Shown here: in pieces, positions 1 to 5,547 of the stretch
Numbering within the stretch: position 1 is the first letter of the stretch
Layout of the letters: each line of letters opens with the position of its first letter
From: Veillonella sp.
Lineage (GTDB): Bacteria; Bacillota; Negativicutes; Veillonellales; Veillonellaceae
Assembly (NCBI RefSeq): GCF_015058545.1
Contig: NZ_SVCB01000109.1
Location: forward strand, 1 to 7,404
Direction: 5' to 3'
DNA length: 7,404 nucleotides
Program-made: the position numbers and the translations under genes
The notes under the pieces: model-generated
Told to the model about the DNA's origin: nothing
The model's database searches: none
What the model saw: the letters and a program-made list of their open reading frames with translations, nothing else

Positions 1-632
1 AAAGCTTCGAGACCATTGCGATCGATGAAGGCACCCATGCGTTCAATATGAGCATTTTCTTTGTAGAAAGTAACCATGCGGTCTACCAATGCTAATACTT
101 CTTGTTCGGTTGCTACTTCGGCAATGAGGTCGGCAAAACGAGGGTGTGCCCCGGCACTGCCACCGGCATATACTTGCCAGCCGTTTGCGGTACCGATTAC
201 GCCGATATCTTTAGTGATGGATTCGGAGCAAGAGTTTGGACAACCGGATACGCCGAATTTCATTTTGGAAGGCATTTCCTGAGAGATATATAATTTATCT
301 AATTTCATACCGAGGCTTACGCTGTCTTGCTTAGCGCGTTTACAGAACGTGGTGCCCGGGCAAATTTTTACGCTGCGTACACGATTGGATGTGCTGTAAG
401 CCGGTGCCATTCCCAGCATTTCCCAAGCTTTATCAACATCTTCCGCTTTTAAGTTTGTAATCATGATGCGTTGGGCACCGGTGATTTTGAGGGTAGCCTT
501 AAATGTGTTGGCTACATCTATAAATTTTTGAAGCATAGTTGGTTGTACGAAACCACCCGGAATGCGTGGTGTGATTGCATAACGGCGTTGACCGTTGCGA
601 ATTCTTTGTAAGTTACCTGCTACTTGAGCCAT
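1..632 (-). CDS. Small siroheme/[4Fe-4S] sulfite or nitrite reductase (3' end beyond window)
   Basis: This minus-strand gene starts at ATG 632-630 and stays open for 210 codons to the window edge, so its C-terminus is missing. An AAGGA Shine-Dalgarno sequence lies about 11 bases before the start. The N-terminal part (about residues 5-75) resembles the ferredoxin-like half-domain of nitrite/sulfite reductases, with RRYAITPRIPGGFVQP at 16-31. The siroheme-[4Fe-4S] part follows: Cys91 and Cys97 in CPGTTFC (Cx5C) and Cys131 and Cys135 in SGCPNSC (Cx3C). These four cysteines are the classical cluster ligands, one of which bridges to siroheme. The family catalyses six-electron reduction of sulfite or nitrite in the cytoplasm. 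The visible size fits the short, roughly 220-residue single-repeat type known from anaerobes rather than the 500+ residue two-repeat assimilatory enzymes. Substrate choice (sulfite or nitrite) cannot be read from the sequence, and the electron-donor partner is outside the window. Confidence 0.85.
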   Translation of the reverse strand, partial: MAQVAGNLQRIRNGQRRYAITPRIPGGFVQPTMLQKFIDVANTFKATLKITGAQRIMITNLKAEDVDKAWEMLGMAPAYSTSNRVRSVKICPGTTFCKRAKQDSVSLGMKLDKLYISQEMPSKMKFGVSGCPNSCSESITKDIGVIGTANGWQVYAGGSAGAHPRFADLIAEVATEQEVLALVDRMVTFYKENAHIERMGAFIDRNGLEA

Positions 633-657
633 AATGTCATCGTCCTTTCCCTTGACG

Positions 658-675
658 GCACTCCTTTACGAGTGC
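658..675 (-). other. Small hairpin in the leader of the siroheme reductase gene
   Basis: GCACTC (658-663) and GAGTGC (670-675) form a perfect 6-bp stem with a 6-base loop, about 26 bases before the minus-strand start codon and upstream of its Shine-Dalgarno sequence. No U-tract follows on either strand, so it is not an intrinsic terminator. It may stabilise or regulate the leader, or be chance. Confidence 0.3.
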
Positions 676-702
676 ATTACTTCTACGTATAATAAAGAAG
701 GT

Positions 703-731
703 AATATTTTTATAATACGAGTAAAAATATT
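703..731. promoter_or_regulatory. Perfect 10-bp inverted repeat, possible operator
   Basis: Arms AATATTTTTA (703-712) and TAAAAATATT (722-731) are exact reverse complements separated by 9 bases. On the minus strand the spacer and its edge include TATTAT, a possible -10 hexamer for the divergent siroheme reductase gene, so a bound dimer could block that promoter. The arms are very AT-rich, so a chance match is more likely than for a mixed sequence. No recognised regulator box (FNR, Fur or CRP type) was identified. Confidence 0.35.
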
Positions 732-803
732 GCTTCATGTCGTTTAGTACACGGTAATCTTCGTGTTTACATTGTTCATTATAGGACATTTTACTTGAAA
801 TGT

Positions 804-833
804 ATGTAGCCTGTGCTACATTTTTATTTTTTT
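804..833 (+). terminator. Terminator-like hairpin with T-tract, no plus-strand gene before it
   Basis: ATGTAGC (804-810), loop CTGT and GCTACAT (815-821) form a perfect 7-bp stem. It runs directly into a T-rich tract with one A interruption (821-833). This is the form of an intrinsic terminator acting on plus-strand transcripts. The only gene to its left is on the minus strand, so what it would terminate is unclear: a short leader or small RNA starting at about 735-790, or antisense transcription through the reductase gene. Confidence 0.45.
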
Positions 834-859
834 AGATATATTAGAAGAATGATTCGTTA

Positions 860-889
860 TTGCAATTTTGTAATGGTAGCTTTTATGAT
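860..889 (+). promoter_or_regulatory. Candidate promoter for sfsA-ynfA
   Basis: TTGCAA (860-865) and TATGAT (884-889) are separated by 18 bases. They match the sigma-A type hexamers at 4 of 6 and 5 of 6 positions. Transcription would begin near 896 and give a leader of about 95 bases before sfsA. AT-rich sequence yields such matches often, so this is a moderate call. Confidence 0.35.
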
Positions 890-933
890 TATTTTTGTAA
901 AAGCTATACCGGAGAATTTTATAACAGCTTTTA
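878..933 (+). repeat. Three-part complementary repeat AGCTTTTA / TAAAAGCT / AGCTTTTA
   Basis: AGCTTTTA occurs at 878-885 and again at 926-933. Its exact complement TAAAAGCT lies between them at 898-905. The middle copy can pair with either neighbour, giving two mutually exclusive 8-bp stems. The first stem can be extended by GGT (875-877) with ACC (908-910) across a two-base bulge. If transcription starts near 896, only the second stem would be present in the mRNA. Confidence 0.4.
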
Positions 934-988
934 GTTGTAAAAATTGGAAAAACGAATGGAAATCTTGGTGAAATAATTGAGGTAGGCC

Positions 989-2152
989 ATGAAACAACTA
1001 TATGAAAAAGTATTAACAGGACGATTTGTAGAACGGCCGAATCGCTTTGTGGTTCATCTGGCTATGGATCATTTAAACGGTGAAGTATTGCCGGCCCATT
1101 TGCCGAATCCGGGACGCATGTGGGAGTTATTATACCCCGGTGTTAAATTCTACATAGTCCATCATCCGAAAAAGGACGCCAAAACACAGTACCGGGTTAT
1201 CGGCATTGAGCGGGACGGCGTGCCGATTATGCTGGATACTAACTACAGTAATGATGTGGCAGAGTATTTAATTTCGACAAAACAAATTCCCGGTTGGGAA
1301 GAATGGTCCGTCGTGCGCCGTGAATATACAGTAGGCAATAGCCGATTCGATTTGTTATTAACCAATGATGACGGAGAGTCTTTTTTGCTGGAAGTAAAAT
1401 CCTGTACCTTGTTCAGTCGTGAAGGGGCCATGTTCCCTGATGCCATAACGGAGCGTGGGCGTAAACATCTACTGCATCTACAGGCTCTTAAAAGTGAAGG
1501 GTATCATACGGGGGTCTTGTTCTTGGTACAGTGGGAACGGGCCCGGTGGTTTTTACCGGATTATCATACGGATTTGGCCTTTGCCCAAACTTTCGGTGAC
1601 GTAGCGGGCGATCTCGATTGGAAGGCGGTGGCACTGCGTTGGTCGGAAGAATTTACCATGCCGGAGGTAATCCGTGAATGCCGTTTTGATGCGGAACTGC
1701 TTCGCCGGGAAGCACAGGACCGCGGCGATTATCTGGTGGTTTTACATTTGCCCACCGCCATGGATTTGGAAATCGGTAGTAAGGGTATCCTTCATTTTGA
1801 TGAGGGGTATTATACCTATGTGGGCTCCGCTAAAGCCAATCTTACCAAGCGTTTGGAACGTCATAAACGGAAACGTAAAAAGATGCATTGGCATCTCGAT
1901 TATTTCCGCTCTTATTGCGAGATGATTGCCACCTTGCCGATTCGCAGCAGCGACGATTTGGAATGTCAATTGGCCAAGGCTGTTAAAAATTTGGATGGCT
2001 GGGAGGTGCCGGGCTTCGGCTCAAGTGACTGTGATTGTAACAGCCATCTGTTTGGTACGACCTATAATCCGATTCATAACGAGCCCTTTATGCTCATGGT
2101 AGAAGATTTTCGCATGAACCGTTTGGATACAGTGATTAATCTTGGTGAATAA
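989..2152 (+). CDS. sfsA: SfsA nuclease-family protein fused to a C-terminal GIY-YIG (DUF123) domain
   Basis: The 387-residue protein starts at ATG 989 with a GAGG Shine-Dalgarno sequence about 6 bases upstream. Residues 1 to about 235 are a full SfsA domain: an OB-like N-terminus (GRFVERPNRF at 11-20, HLPNPGRMWELL at 37-48), then a PD-(D/E)XK-like core with Asp121 and E135-V-K137, and PDAITERGRKHL at 150-161. SfsA proteins bind nucleic acid and are named DNA/RNA nucleases; E. coli SfsA was first linked to maltose metabolism. Residues about 245-375 match DUF123, a GIY-YIG relative: GYYTYVGSA (273-281), Arg288 and R291-H292, HWHLDYF (300-306), Glu325, and a Cys/His signature VPGFGSSDCDC plus NSHLF (340-355). 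Typical SfsA is about 230-240 residues, so the extra 150 residues are a true fusion in one reading frame. ynfA follows 14 bases after the stop. The SfsA and DUF123 family assignments are firm; the substrate is unknown. Confidence 0.92.
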   Translation: MKQLYEKVLTGRFVERPNRFVVHLAMDHLNGEVLPAHLPNPGRMWELLYPGVKFYIVHHPKKDAKTQYRVIGIERDGVPIMLDTNYSNDVAEYLISTKQIPGWEEWSVVRREYTVGNSRFDLLLTNDDGESFLLEVKSCTLFSREGAMFPDAITERGRKHLLHLQALKSEGYHTGVLFLVQWERARWFLPDYHTDLAFAQTFGDVAGDLDWKAVALRWSEEFTMPEVIRECRFDAELLRREAQDRGDYLVVLHLPTAMDLEIGSKGILHFDEGYYTYVGSAKANLTKRLERHKRKRKKMHWHLDYFRSYCEMIATLPIRSSDDLECQLAKAVKNLDGWEVPGFGSSDCDCNSHLFGTTYNPIHNEPFMLMVEDFRMNRLDTVINLGE

Positions 2153-2166
2153 GGGAGGAGACACTG

Positions 2167-2493
2167 ATGGAAATAGCTAAATCCTTATTTTACTTCATCG
2201 TGGCCGGCTTTTTTGAAATCGGCGGTGGCTATTTAGTCTGGCTCGCTTTAAAAGAAGATAAAGGGCCATGGTACTTAGTGGCCGGTGCGGTCGTTCTCTT
2301 TTTATATGGTATCATACCTACTTTGCAGGAGGCCTCGTTTGGCCGCGTCTATGCGGCCTATGGCGGTATCTTTATTGTTTTGTCCATTCTTTGGGGCTGG
2401 CAGGTGGATAAAGTGGTGCCCGATATGGCCGATTTAGTAGGCGGCGTCATTGCCCTCGTAGGGGTATTAATTATTATGTATTATCCCCGTTAA
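2167..2493 (+). CDS. ynfA: YnfA-family small four-helix membrane protein
   Basis: This 108-residue protein starts at ATG 2167, preceded by the strong Shine-Dalgarno sequence GGGAGGAG at 2153-2160. It begins 14 bases after the sfsA stop, so the two are probably co-transcribed. Four hydrophobic segments are visible at roughly residues 5-27, 34-53, 62-80 and 87-105, which fits an integral inner-membrane protein. The conserved acidic Glu17 in the first helix (FFEIGG) and the motif GRVYAAYGG (59-67) are hallmarks of the YnfA (UPF0060) family, and the length matches E. coli YnfA (108). YnfA proteins are related to small multidrug resistance (SMR) transporters and have been reported as efflux pumps in some enterobacteria; a transport role here is inferred from the family only. 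The charged loops are short. No terminator is visible directly after it, so read-through towards gyrA is possible. Confidence 0.92.
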   Translation: MEIAKSLFYFIVAGFFEIGGGYLVWLALKEDKGPWYLVAGAVVLFLYGIIPTLQEASFGRVYAAYGGIFIVLSILWGWQVDKVVPDMADLVGGVIALVGVLIIMYYPR

Positions 2494-2548
2494 ATGTGGT
2501 GAAAATCCCTTGTTGATGCGGTTAAAAGTAGCATAAAAACGCTAAAAA

Positions 2549-2557
2549 TGCTATAAT
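2549..2557 (+). promoter_or_regulatory. Extended -10 promoter for gyrA
   Basis: TGCTATAAT (2549-2557) contains a perfect TATAAT preceded by TGN, an extended -10 element that can work without a good -35 box. No convincing -35 is seen 16-18 bases upstream. Transcription would begin near 2564, giving a leader of about 63 bases before the gyrA GTG. Confidence 0.6.
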
Positions 2558-2626
2558 ATAAGTTGCTAATAAATTAAATGAAGCGCTTGAAATGTACGAT
2601 TAGTTATTATTAAATGAGGTGAGACT

Positions 2627-5104
2627 GTGGAGGAAACGACCTGGAGTCACGGGAAAATTGAGCCCGTCCAGATTGATAAAGAAATGAAGAGCTCCTATAT
2701 CGATTATGCCATGAGCGTAATCGTTATGCGTGCCTTACCGGATGTTCGCGATGGTCTAAAACCGGTGCATCGTCGTATTTTGTACGCTATGCATGAAACC
2801 GGTATGACTCCGAATAAGCCATATAAGAAATCGGCCCGTATCGTCGGGGACGTACTTGGTAAATATCATCCACACGGGGATAGTTCCGTATATGATGCAA
2901 CGGTGCGTTTGGCACAGGATTTTAATACGCGCTACCTCTTGGTAGATGGTCACGGTAACTTTGGTTCCATCGACGGTGACTCGGCAGCGGCTATGCGTTA
3001 TACGGAAGTACGTATGGCTCGTATTACGACGGAAATGCTCGCTGATATCGACAAAGATACCGTTGATTTCATGCCGAACTATGACGAGTCCTTGCAAGAG
3101 CCGACTGTATTGCCGGCCAAAATTCCGAACTTGTTAATTAACGGTTCCGCCGGTATCGCCGTTGGTATGGCGACCAATATTCCGCCGCATAACTTGAACG
3201 AAGTAGCGGATGGCTTAATCATGCTTATCGACAATCCTGATGTGGATGTAAACGATTTGATGAAAGCCATTAAAGGGCCTGACTTCCCGACAGGGGCGTT
3301 AATCCTCGGTCGCGATGGCATTAAAAAAGCCTACAGCACCGGCCGTGGCAGCATTAAGATGCGTGCCCGTGCCACGATTGAAGAAATGAACAAGGGCAAA
3401 CACCGTATCGTGGTAACGGAAATTCCGTACCAGGTTAATAAAGCCCGTGTTATTGAAAGCATTGCCGAATTGAGCCGTGATAAGGTTATTGACGGCATTA
3501 CCGCGCTTCGTGACGAAAGTGACCGTCGCGGTATGCGCATCGTTGTAGAGCTTCGCGCCGATGTACAGCCGGATATTGTTCTTAACAAATTATATAAACA
3601 CACCCAATTGCAAGACACCTTCGGTGTGATTATGCTTGCCTTGGTTGATGGTCATCCGCGAGTACTTACGTTAAAAGAAGTACTTACCCACTATTTGAAC
3701 CACCGTTTAGGCGTTATCGTACGTCGTACGCAGTTCGAATTGGCCAAAGCGGAAGCTCGTGCTCATATCTTGGAAGGCTTGCTTATTGCCCTCGATCATA
3801 TTGATGAAGTTATCGCCACAATTCGTGCGTCGGAAACCGATGAAATCGCGAAGAACGCATTGATGCAGAAATTCGGCTTAACTGAAAAACAAGCCGTTGC
3901 CATCTTGGATATGCGTTTACGTCGTTTGACCGGTTTGGAACGTGAAAAGATTGAAGACGAATACAAACAGTTGGAAATCCTTATTGCTGATTTGAAAGCT
4001 ATTTTGGCCAGCGAAGACCGTCAACGGGGTATCATCAAAGACGAGTTGACTGAAATGAAACAGAAATACGGCGACAAACGTCGTAGTGAAATTACAATCG
4101 ATACGTCCGAACTTGATGTGGAAGATTTGATTGCCGACGAAGAAATGGTTATTACCTTGACTCGTCAGGGCTATATCAAACGCATGAATGCCAATGTATA
4201 TCGCAACCAGCATAAAGGTGGCGTAGGCGTTGTAGGCATGAAGACAAAAGAAGATGACTATGTGGTACAGATTTCTCATGTTCGTACCCATAATACGCTC
4301 TTGTTCTTTACCACTGCGGGCCGTGTATATCGCTTGAAGGGTTACGAAGTGCCGGAAGCATCGAGCCGTAATTCACGCGGTACAGCGATTATCAACGTAT
4401 TGCCGCTCAATGTAGGTGAAGCGGTGACGACTATGATTGATATGGAAACTGTAAATCACGATCTTAATTTGTTAATGGTAACAAAACAAGGCGTGGTAAA
4501 ACGTACGTCCATTGAAGAATATCAAAATATTCGTCGCAGCGGTTTGAATGCTATTTCCTTGGCTGATGATGACCGTCTCATTGCGGTATGCCTCACAGCG
4601 GGCAATCAAGATGTTCTCCTCGGCACTCGTAAAGGTATGGCTATTCGTTTCAATGAAGAGGACGTACGTCTCATGAAACGTTCTGCTCAGGGCGTTCGCG
4701 GTATTAAACTTAATGCCGGTGATGATGTAGTCGGCGCCGGTGTGATTACCGAATCGGGCGAAGCTTGTCAGGTATTCACTATCAGTGAAGAAGGGTATGG
4801 CAAACGCAACAGTGAAGATGCATACTCGCTCCAGAAACGCGGCGGCAAGGGAACGAAAAACTTCCGCATTACCGACAAAACCGGTGATGTTGTAGCTGTT
4901 GGTATCGTAACGGACAGCGATGAGGTAATGCTCATCTCCGAACAGGGCAAGATTATTCGTTTTGACATGAAAGATATTGCCATTAAAAAAGGGAAAGCCA
5001 TTTCCGGTGTGAAATTGCAAAATCTTGATGGTGAGGATAAAGTAGCTTCCGTAGCTATTATTGCTAAAGACGAATTGGATTCGGAAGAAGACAGCTTGTT
5101 CTAA
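2627..5104 (+). CDS. gyrA: DNA gyrase subunit A
   Basis: This is the 825-residue breakage-and-reunion subunit of gyrase (A2B2 with GyrB), which introduces negative supercoils using ATP. The GTG start at 2627 is set by GAGGTGAG at 2616-2623. The N-terminal half holds the winged-helix and tower domains, with catalytic Tyr125 in AAAMRYTEVRM (equivalent to E. coli Tyr122) and the quinolone-determining stretch VGDVLGKYHPHGDSSVYD. Ser86 and Asp90 there (E. coli Ser83 and Asp87) are the quinolone-sensitive residues. A coiled-coil stretch with the dimer gate spans roughly 365-490. The C-terminal beta-pinwheel (about 500-810) wraps DNA. The canonical GyrA-box position reads QHKGGVG (528-534), a poor match to the QRRGGKG type, while QKRGGKG occurs later at 736-742. 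The protein ends in an acidic tail (EEDSLF). Length is normal (B. subtilis about 821). ParC is less likely given VDGHGNFGSIDGDS and the overall similarity to GyrA. Confidence 0.98.
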   Translation: MEETTWSHGKIEPVQIDKEMKSSYIDYAMSVIVMRALPDVRDGLKPVHRRILYAMHETGMTPNKPYKKSARIVGDVLGKYHPHGDSSVYDATVRLAQDFNTRYLLVDGHGNFGSIDGDSAAAMRYTEVRMARITTEMLADIDKDTVDFMPNYDESLQEPTVLPAKIPNLLINGSAGIAVGMATNIPPHNLNEVADGLIMLIDNPDVDVNDLMKAIKGPDFPTGALILGRDGIKKAYSTGRGSIKMRARATIEEMNKGKHRIVVTEIPYQVNKARVIESIAELSRDKVIDGITALRDESDRRGMRIVVELRADVQPDIVLNKLYKHTQLQDTFGVIMLALVDGHPRVLTLKEVLTHYLNHRLGVIVRRTQFELAKAEARAHILEGLLIALDHIDEVIATIRASETDEIAKNALMQKFGLTEKQAVAILDMRLRRLTGLEREKIEDEYKQLEILIADLKAILASEDRQRGIIKDELTEMKQKYGDKRRSEITIDTSELDVEDLIADEEMVITLTRQGYIKRMNANVYRNQHKGGVGVVGMKTKEDDYVVQISHVRTHNTLLFFTTAGRVYRLKGYEVPEASSRNSRGTAIINVLPLNVGEAVTTMIDMETVNHDLNLLMVTKQGVVKRTSIEEYQNIRRSGLNAISLADDDRLIAVCLTAGNQDVLLGTRKGMAIRFNEEDVRLMKRSAQGVRGIKLNAGDDVVGAGVITESGEACQVFTISEEGYGKRNSEDAYSLQKRGGKGTKNFRITDKTGDVVAVGIVTDSDEVMLISEQGKIIRFDMKDIAIKKGKAISGVKLQNLDGEDKVASVAIIAKDELDSEEDSLF

Positions 5105-5126
5105 GTGGTAACTTATAAATACTAAT

Positions 5127-5165
5127 AAAGCGGATTGAAGATAAAAGTTCTTCAGTCCGCTTTTT
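5127..5165 (+). terminator. Intrinsic terminator of gyrA
   Basis: AAAGCGGATTGAAG (5127-5140) pairs with CTTCAGTCCGCTTT (5150-5163) over 14 bp with a single G-U wobble and a 9-base loop. The run of five T at 5161-5165 follows. It begins 22 bases after the gyrA stop. Confidence 0.9.
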
Positions 5166-5184
5166 GTAATTCACTATTCTTCAT

Positions 5185-5213
5185 TTGTCGGTAATAGATT
5201 CAATGCCTATAAA
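5185..5213 (+). promoter_or_regulatory. Candidate promoter in the gyrA-DUF2156 gap (upstream)
   Basis: TTGTCG (5185-5190) and TATAAA (5208-5213) have the ideal 17-base spacing and match 4 of 6 and 5 of 6 consensus positions. It lies just past the gyrA terminator. If used, the leader to the DUF2156 gene would be over 320 bases, so the promoter at 5316-5343 is the better candidate. Confidence 0.3.
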
Positions 5214-5270
5214 ATAATGCTGTCAAACGAAAGAAACTGTGAAAAAAATTCTCTTTTACACAATTTTATG

Positions 5271-5320
5271 GTAAAATACATATATATAGAATGAAATATA
5301 TAGATATAGTTGTATTTTAC
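5271..5320. repeat. Perfect 10-bp inverted repeat flanking 30 AT-rich bases
   Basis: GTAAAATACA (5271-5280) and TGTATTTTAC (5311-5320) are exact reverse complements. The right arm overlaps the TTTACA -35 hexamer at 5316-5321, so this could be an operator pair, or a hairpin if transcribed from further upstream. The 30 bases between the arms are almost entirely A and T. Confidence 0.4.
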
Positions 5321-5343
5321 AAAGTACAAATATGTAGTATAAT
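5316..5343 (+). promoter_or_regulatory. Likely promoter for the DUF2156 gene
   Basis: TTTACA (5316-5321), a 16-base spacer and a perfect TATAAT (5338-5343) make the best promoter match in this gap. Transcription would begin near 5350 and give a leader of about 195 bases before the start codon at 5546. The left edge overlaps an inverted-repeat arm, which suggests control by a repressor. Confidence 0.5.
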
Positions 5344-5349
5344 TATAGA

Positions 5350-5545
5350 GTTAGCTATATGAGCTCAGCCCCTATCGGTACTTTAACAGCAGTATTGATT
5401 GGCCCTGAGCATAGTGTTAATGAAATCCTAAAAGATTAGGGTATAAAGGTTAGGGATATAGAACCTAAAAAATGTAGAGCGTTATAAAAAAATCAGAACG
5501 CTATAATTGTGTATTATTACTATTAGTCCGTAGGAGGCGATTCCT
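5350..5545 (+). promoter_or_regulatory. Long, potentially structured 5' leader of the DUF2156 gene
   Basis: If the promoter at 5316-5343 is used, this stretch is untranslated leader. It contains several possible stems: GCTCAG (5363-5368) with CTGAGC (5405-5410); CCTAA (5427-5431) with TTAGG (5436-5440); AGGTT (5447-5451) with AACCT (5462-5466); and AGCGTT (5478-5483) with AACGCT (5497-5502). CCTAAAA occurs twice (5427, 5464) and TTAGGG twice (5436, 5450), so alternative pairings are possible. It matches no riboswitch class that I recognise. TATAAT at 5502-5507 could be a second, weaker promoter. Confidence 0.35.
5359..5439 (+). pseudogene. Possible relic of a YczE-like membrane-protein C-terminus (or 26-residue upstream ORF)
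   Basis: A 26-codon frame runs from ATG 5359 to TAG 5437-5439 and reads MSSAPIGTLTAVLIGP followed by EHSVNEILKD. The stretch GTLTAVLIGP resembles, from memory, the end of YczE/YitT-like membrane proteins, where a G-T-x-x-x-A-x-x-I-G-P pattern occurs. In frame, a stop lies just upstream at 5335-5337, and no longer homologous stretch is visible in any frame. A decayed gene end is therefore one reading. The other is an upstream ORF in the leader of the DUF2156 gene: it sits just after the likely start of transcription, but has only a weak Shine-Dalgarno sequence (AGAG, 5347-5350). Both are tentative. Confidence 0.3.
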
Positions 5546-5547
5546 AT
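5530..5547 (+). promoter_or_regulatory. Strong Shine-Dalgarno sequence inside a small hairpin
   Basis: TAGGAGG (5531-5537) is a near-perfect ribosome binding site, 8 bases before the ATT at 5546. This spacing fixes ATT as the start. TAGGA (5531-5535) is also complementary to TCCTA (5542-5546), with a possible G-U pair at 5530/5547, so the Shine-Dalgarno sequence and the first base of the start codon could be paired in a 5-6 bp hairpin. Confidence 0.6.

Noticed and set aside
76..293. Two plus-strand open frames opposite the siroheme reductase
   Set aside because: The minus-strand frame carries all four cluster cysteines and the family motifs; the plus-strand frames are shadows.
2880..2900. 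Possible quinolone-resistance change in gyrA (Ser87 where E. coli has Ala84)
   Set aside because: The two key positions, Ser86 and Asp90, are the sensitive residues, and Ser at the middle position is common in Gram-positive-type GyrA (for example GDSS in S. aureus).
4472..5020. A 182-codon open frame on the minus strand within gyrA
   Set aside because: It is antisense to a strongly conserved part of gyrA, has no plausible family features, and is a by-product of gyrA codon usage.
5478..5502. AGCGTT/AACGCT stem as a terminator
   Set aside because: No T-tract follows on either strand and the loop is 13 bases, so it is listed only as part of the leader structure.
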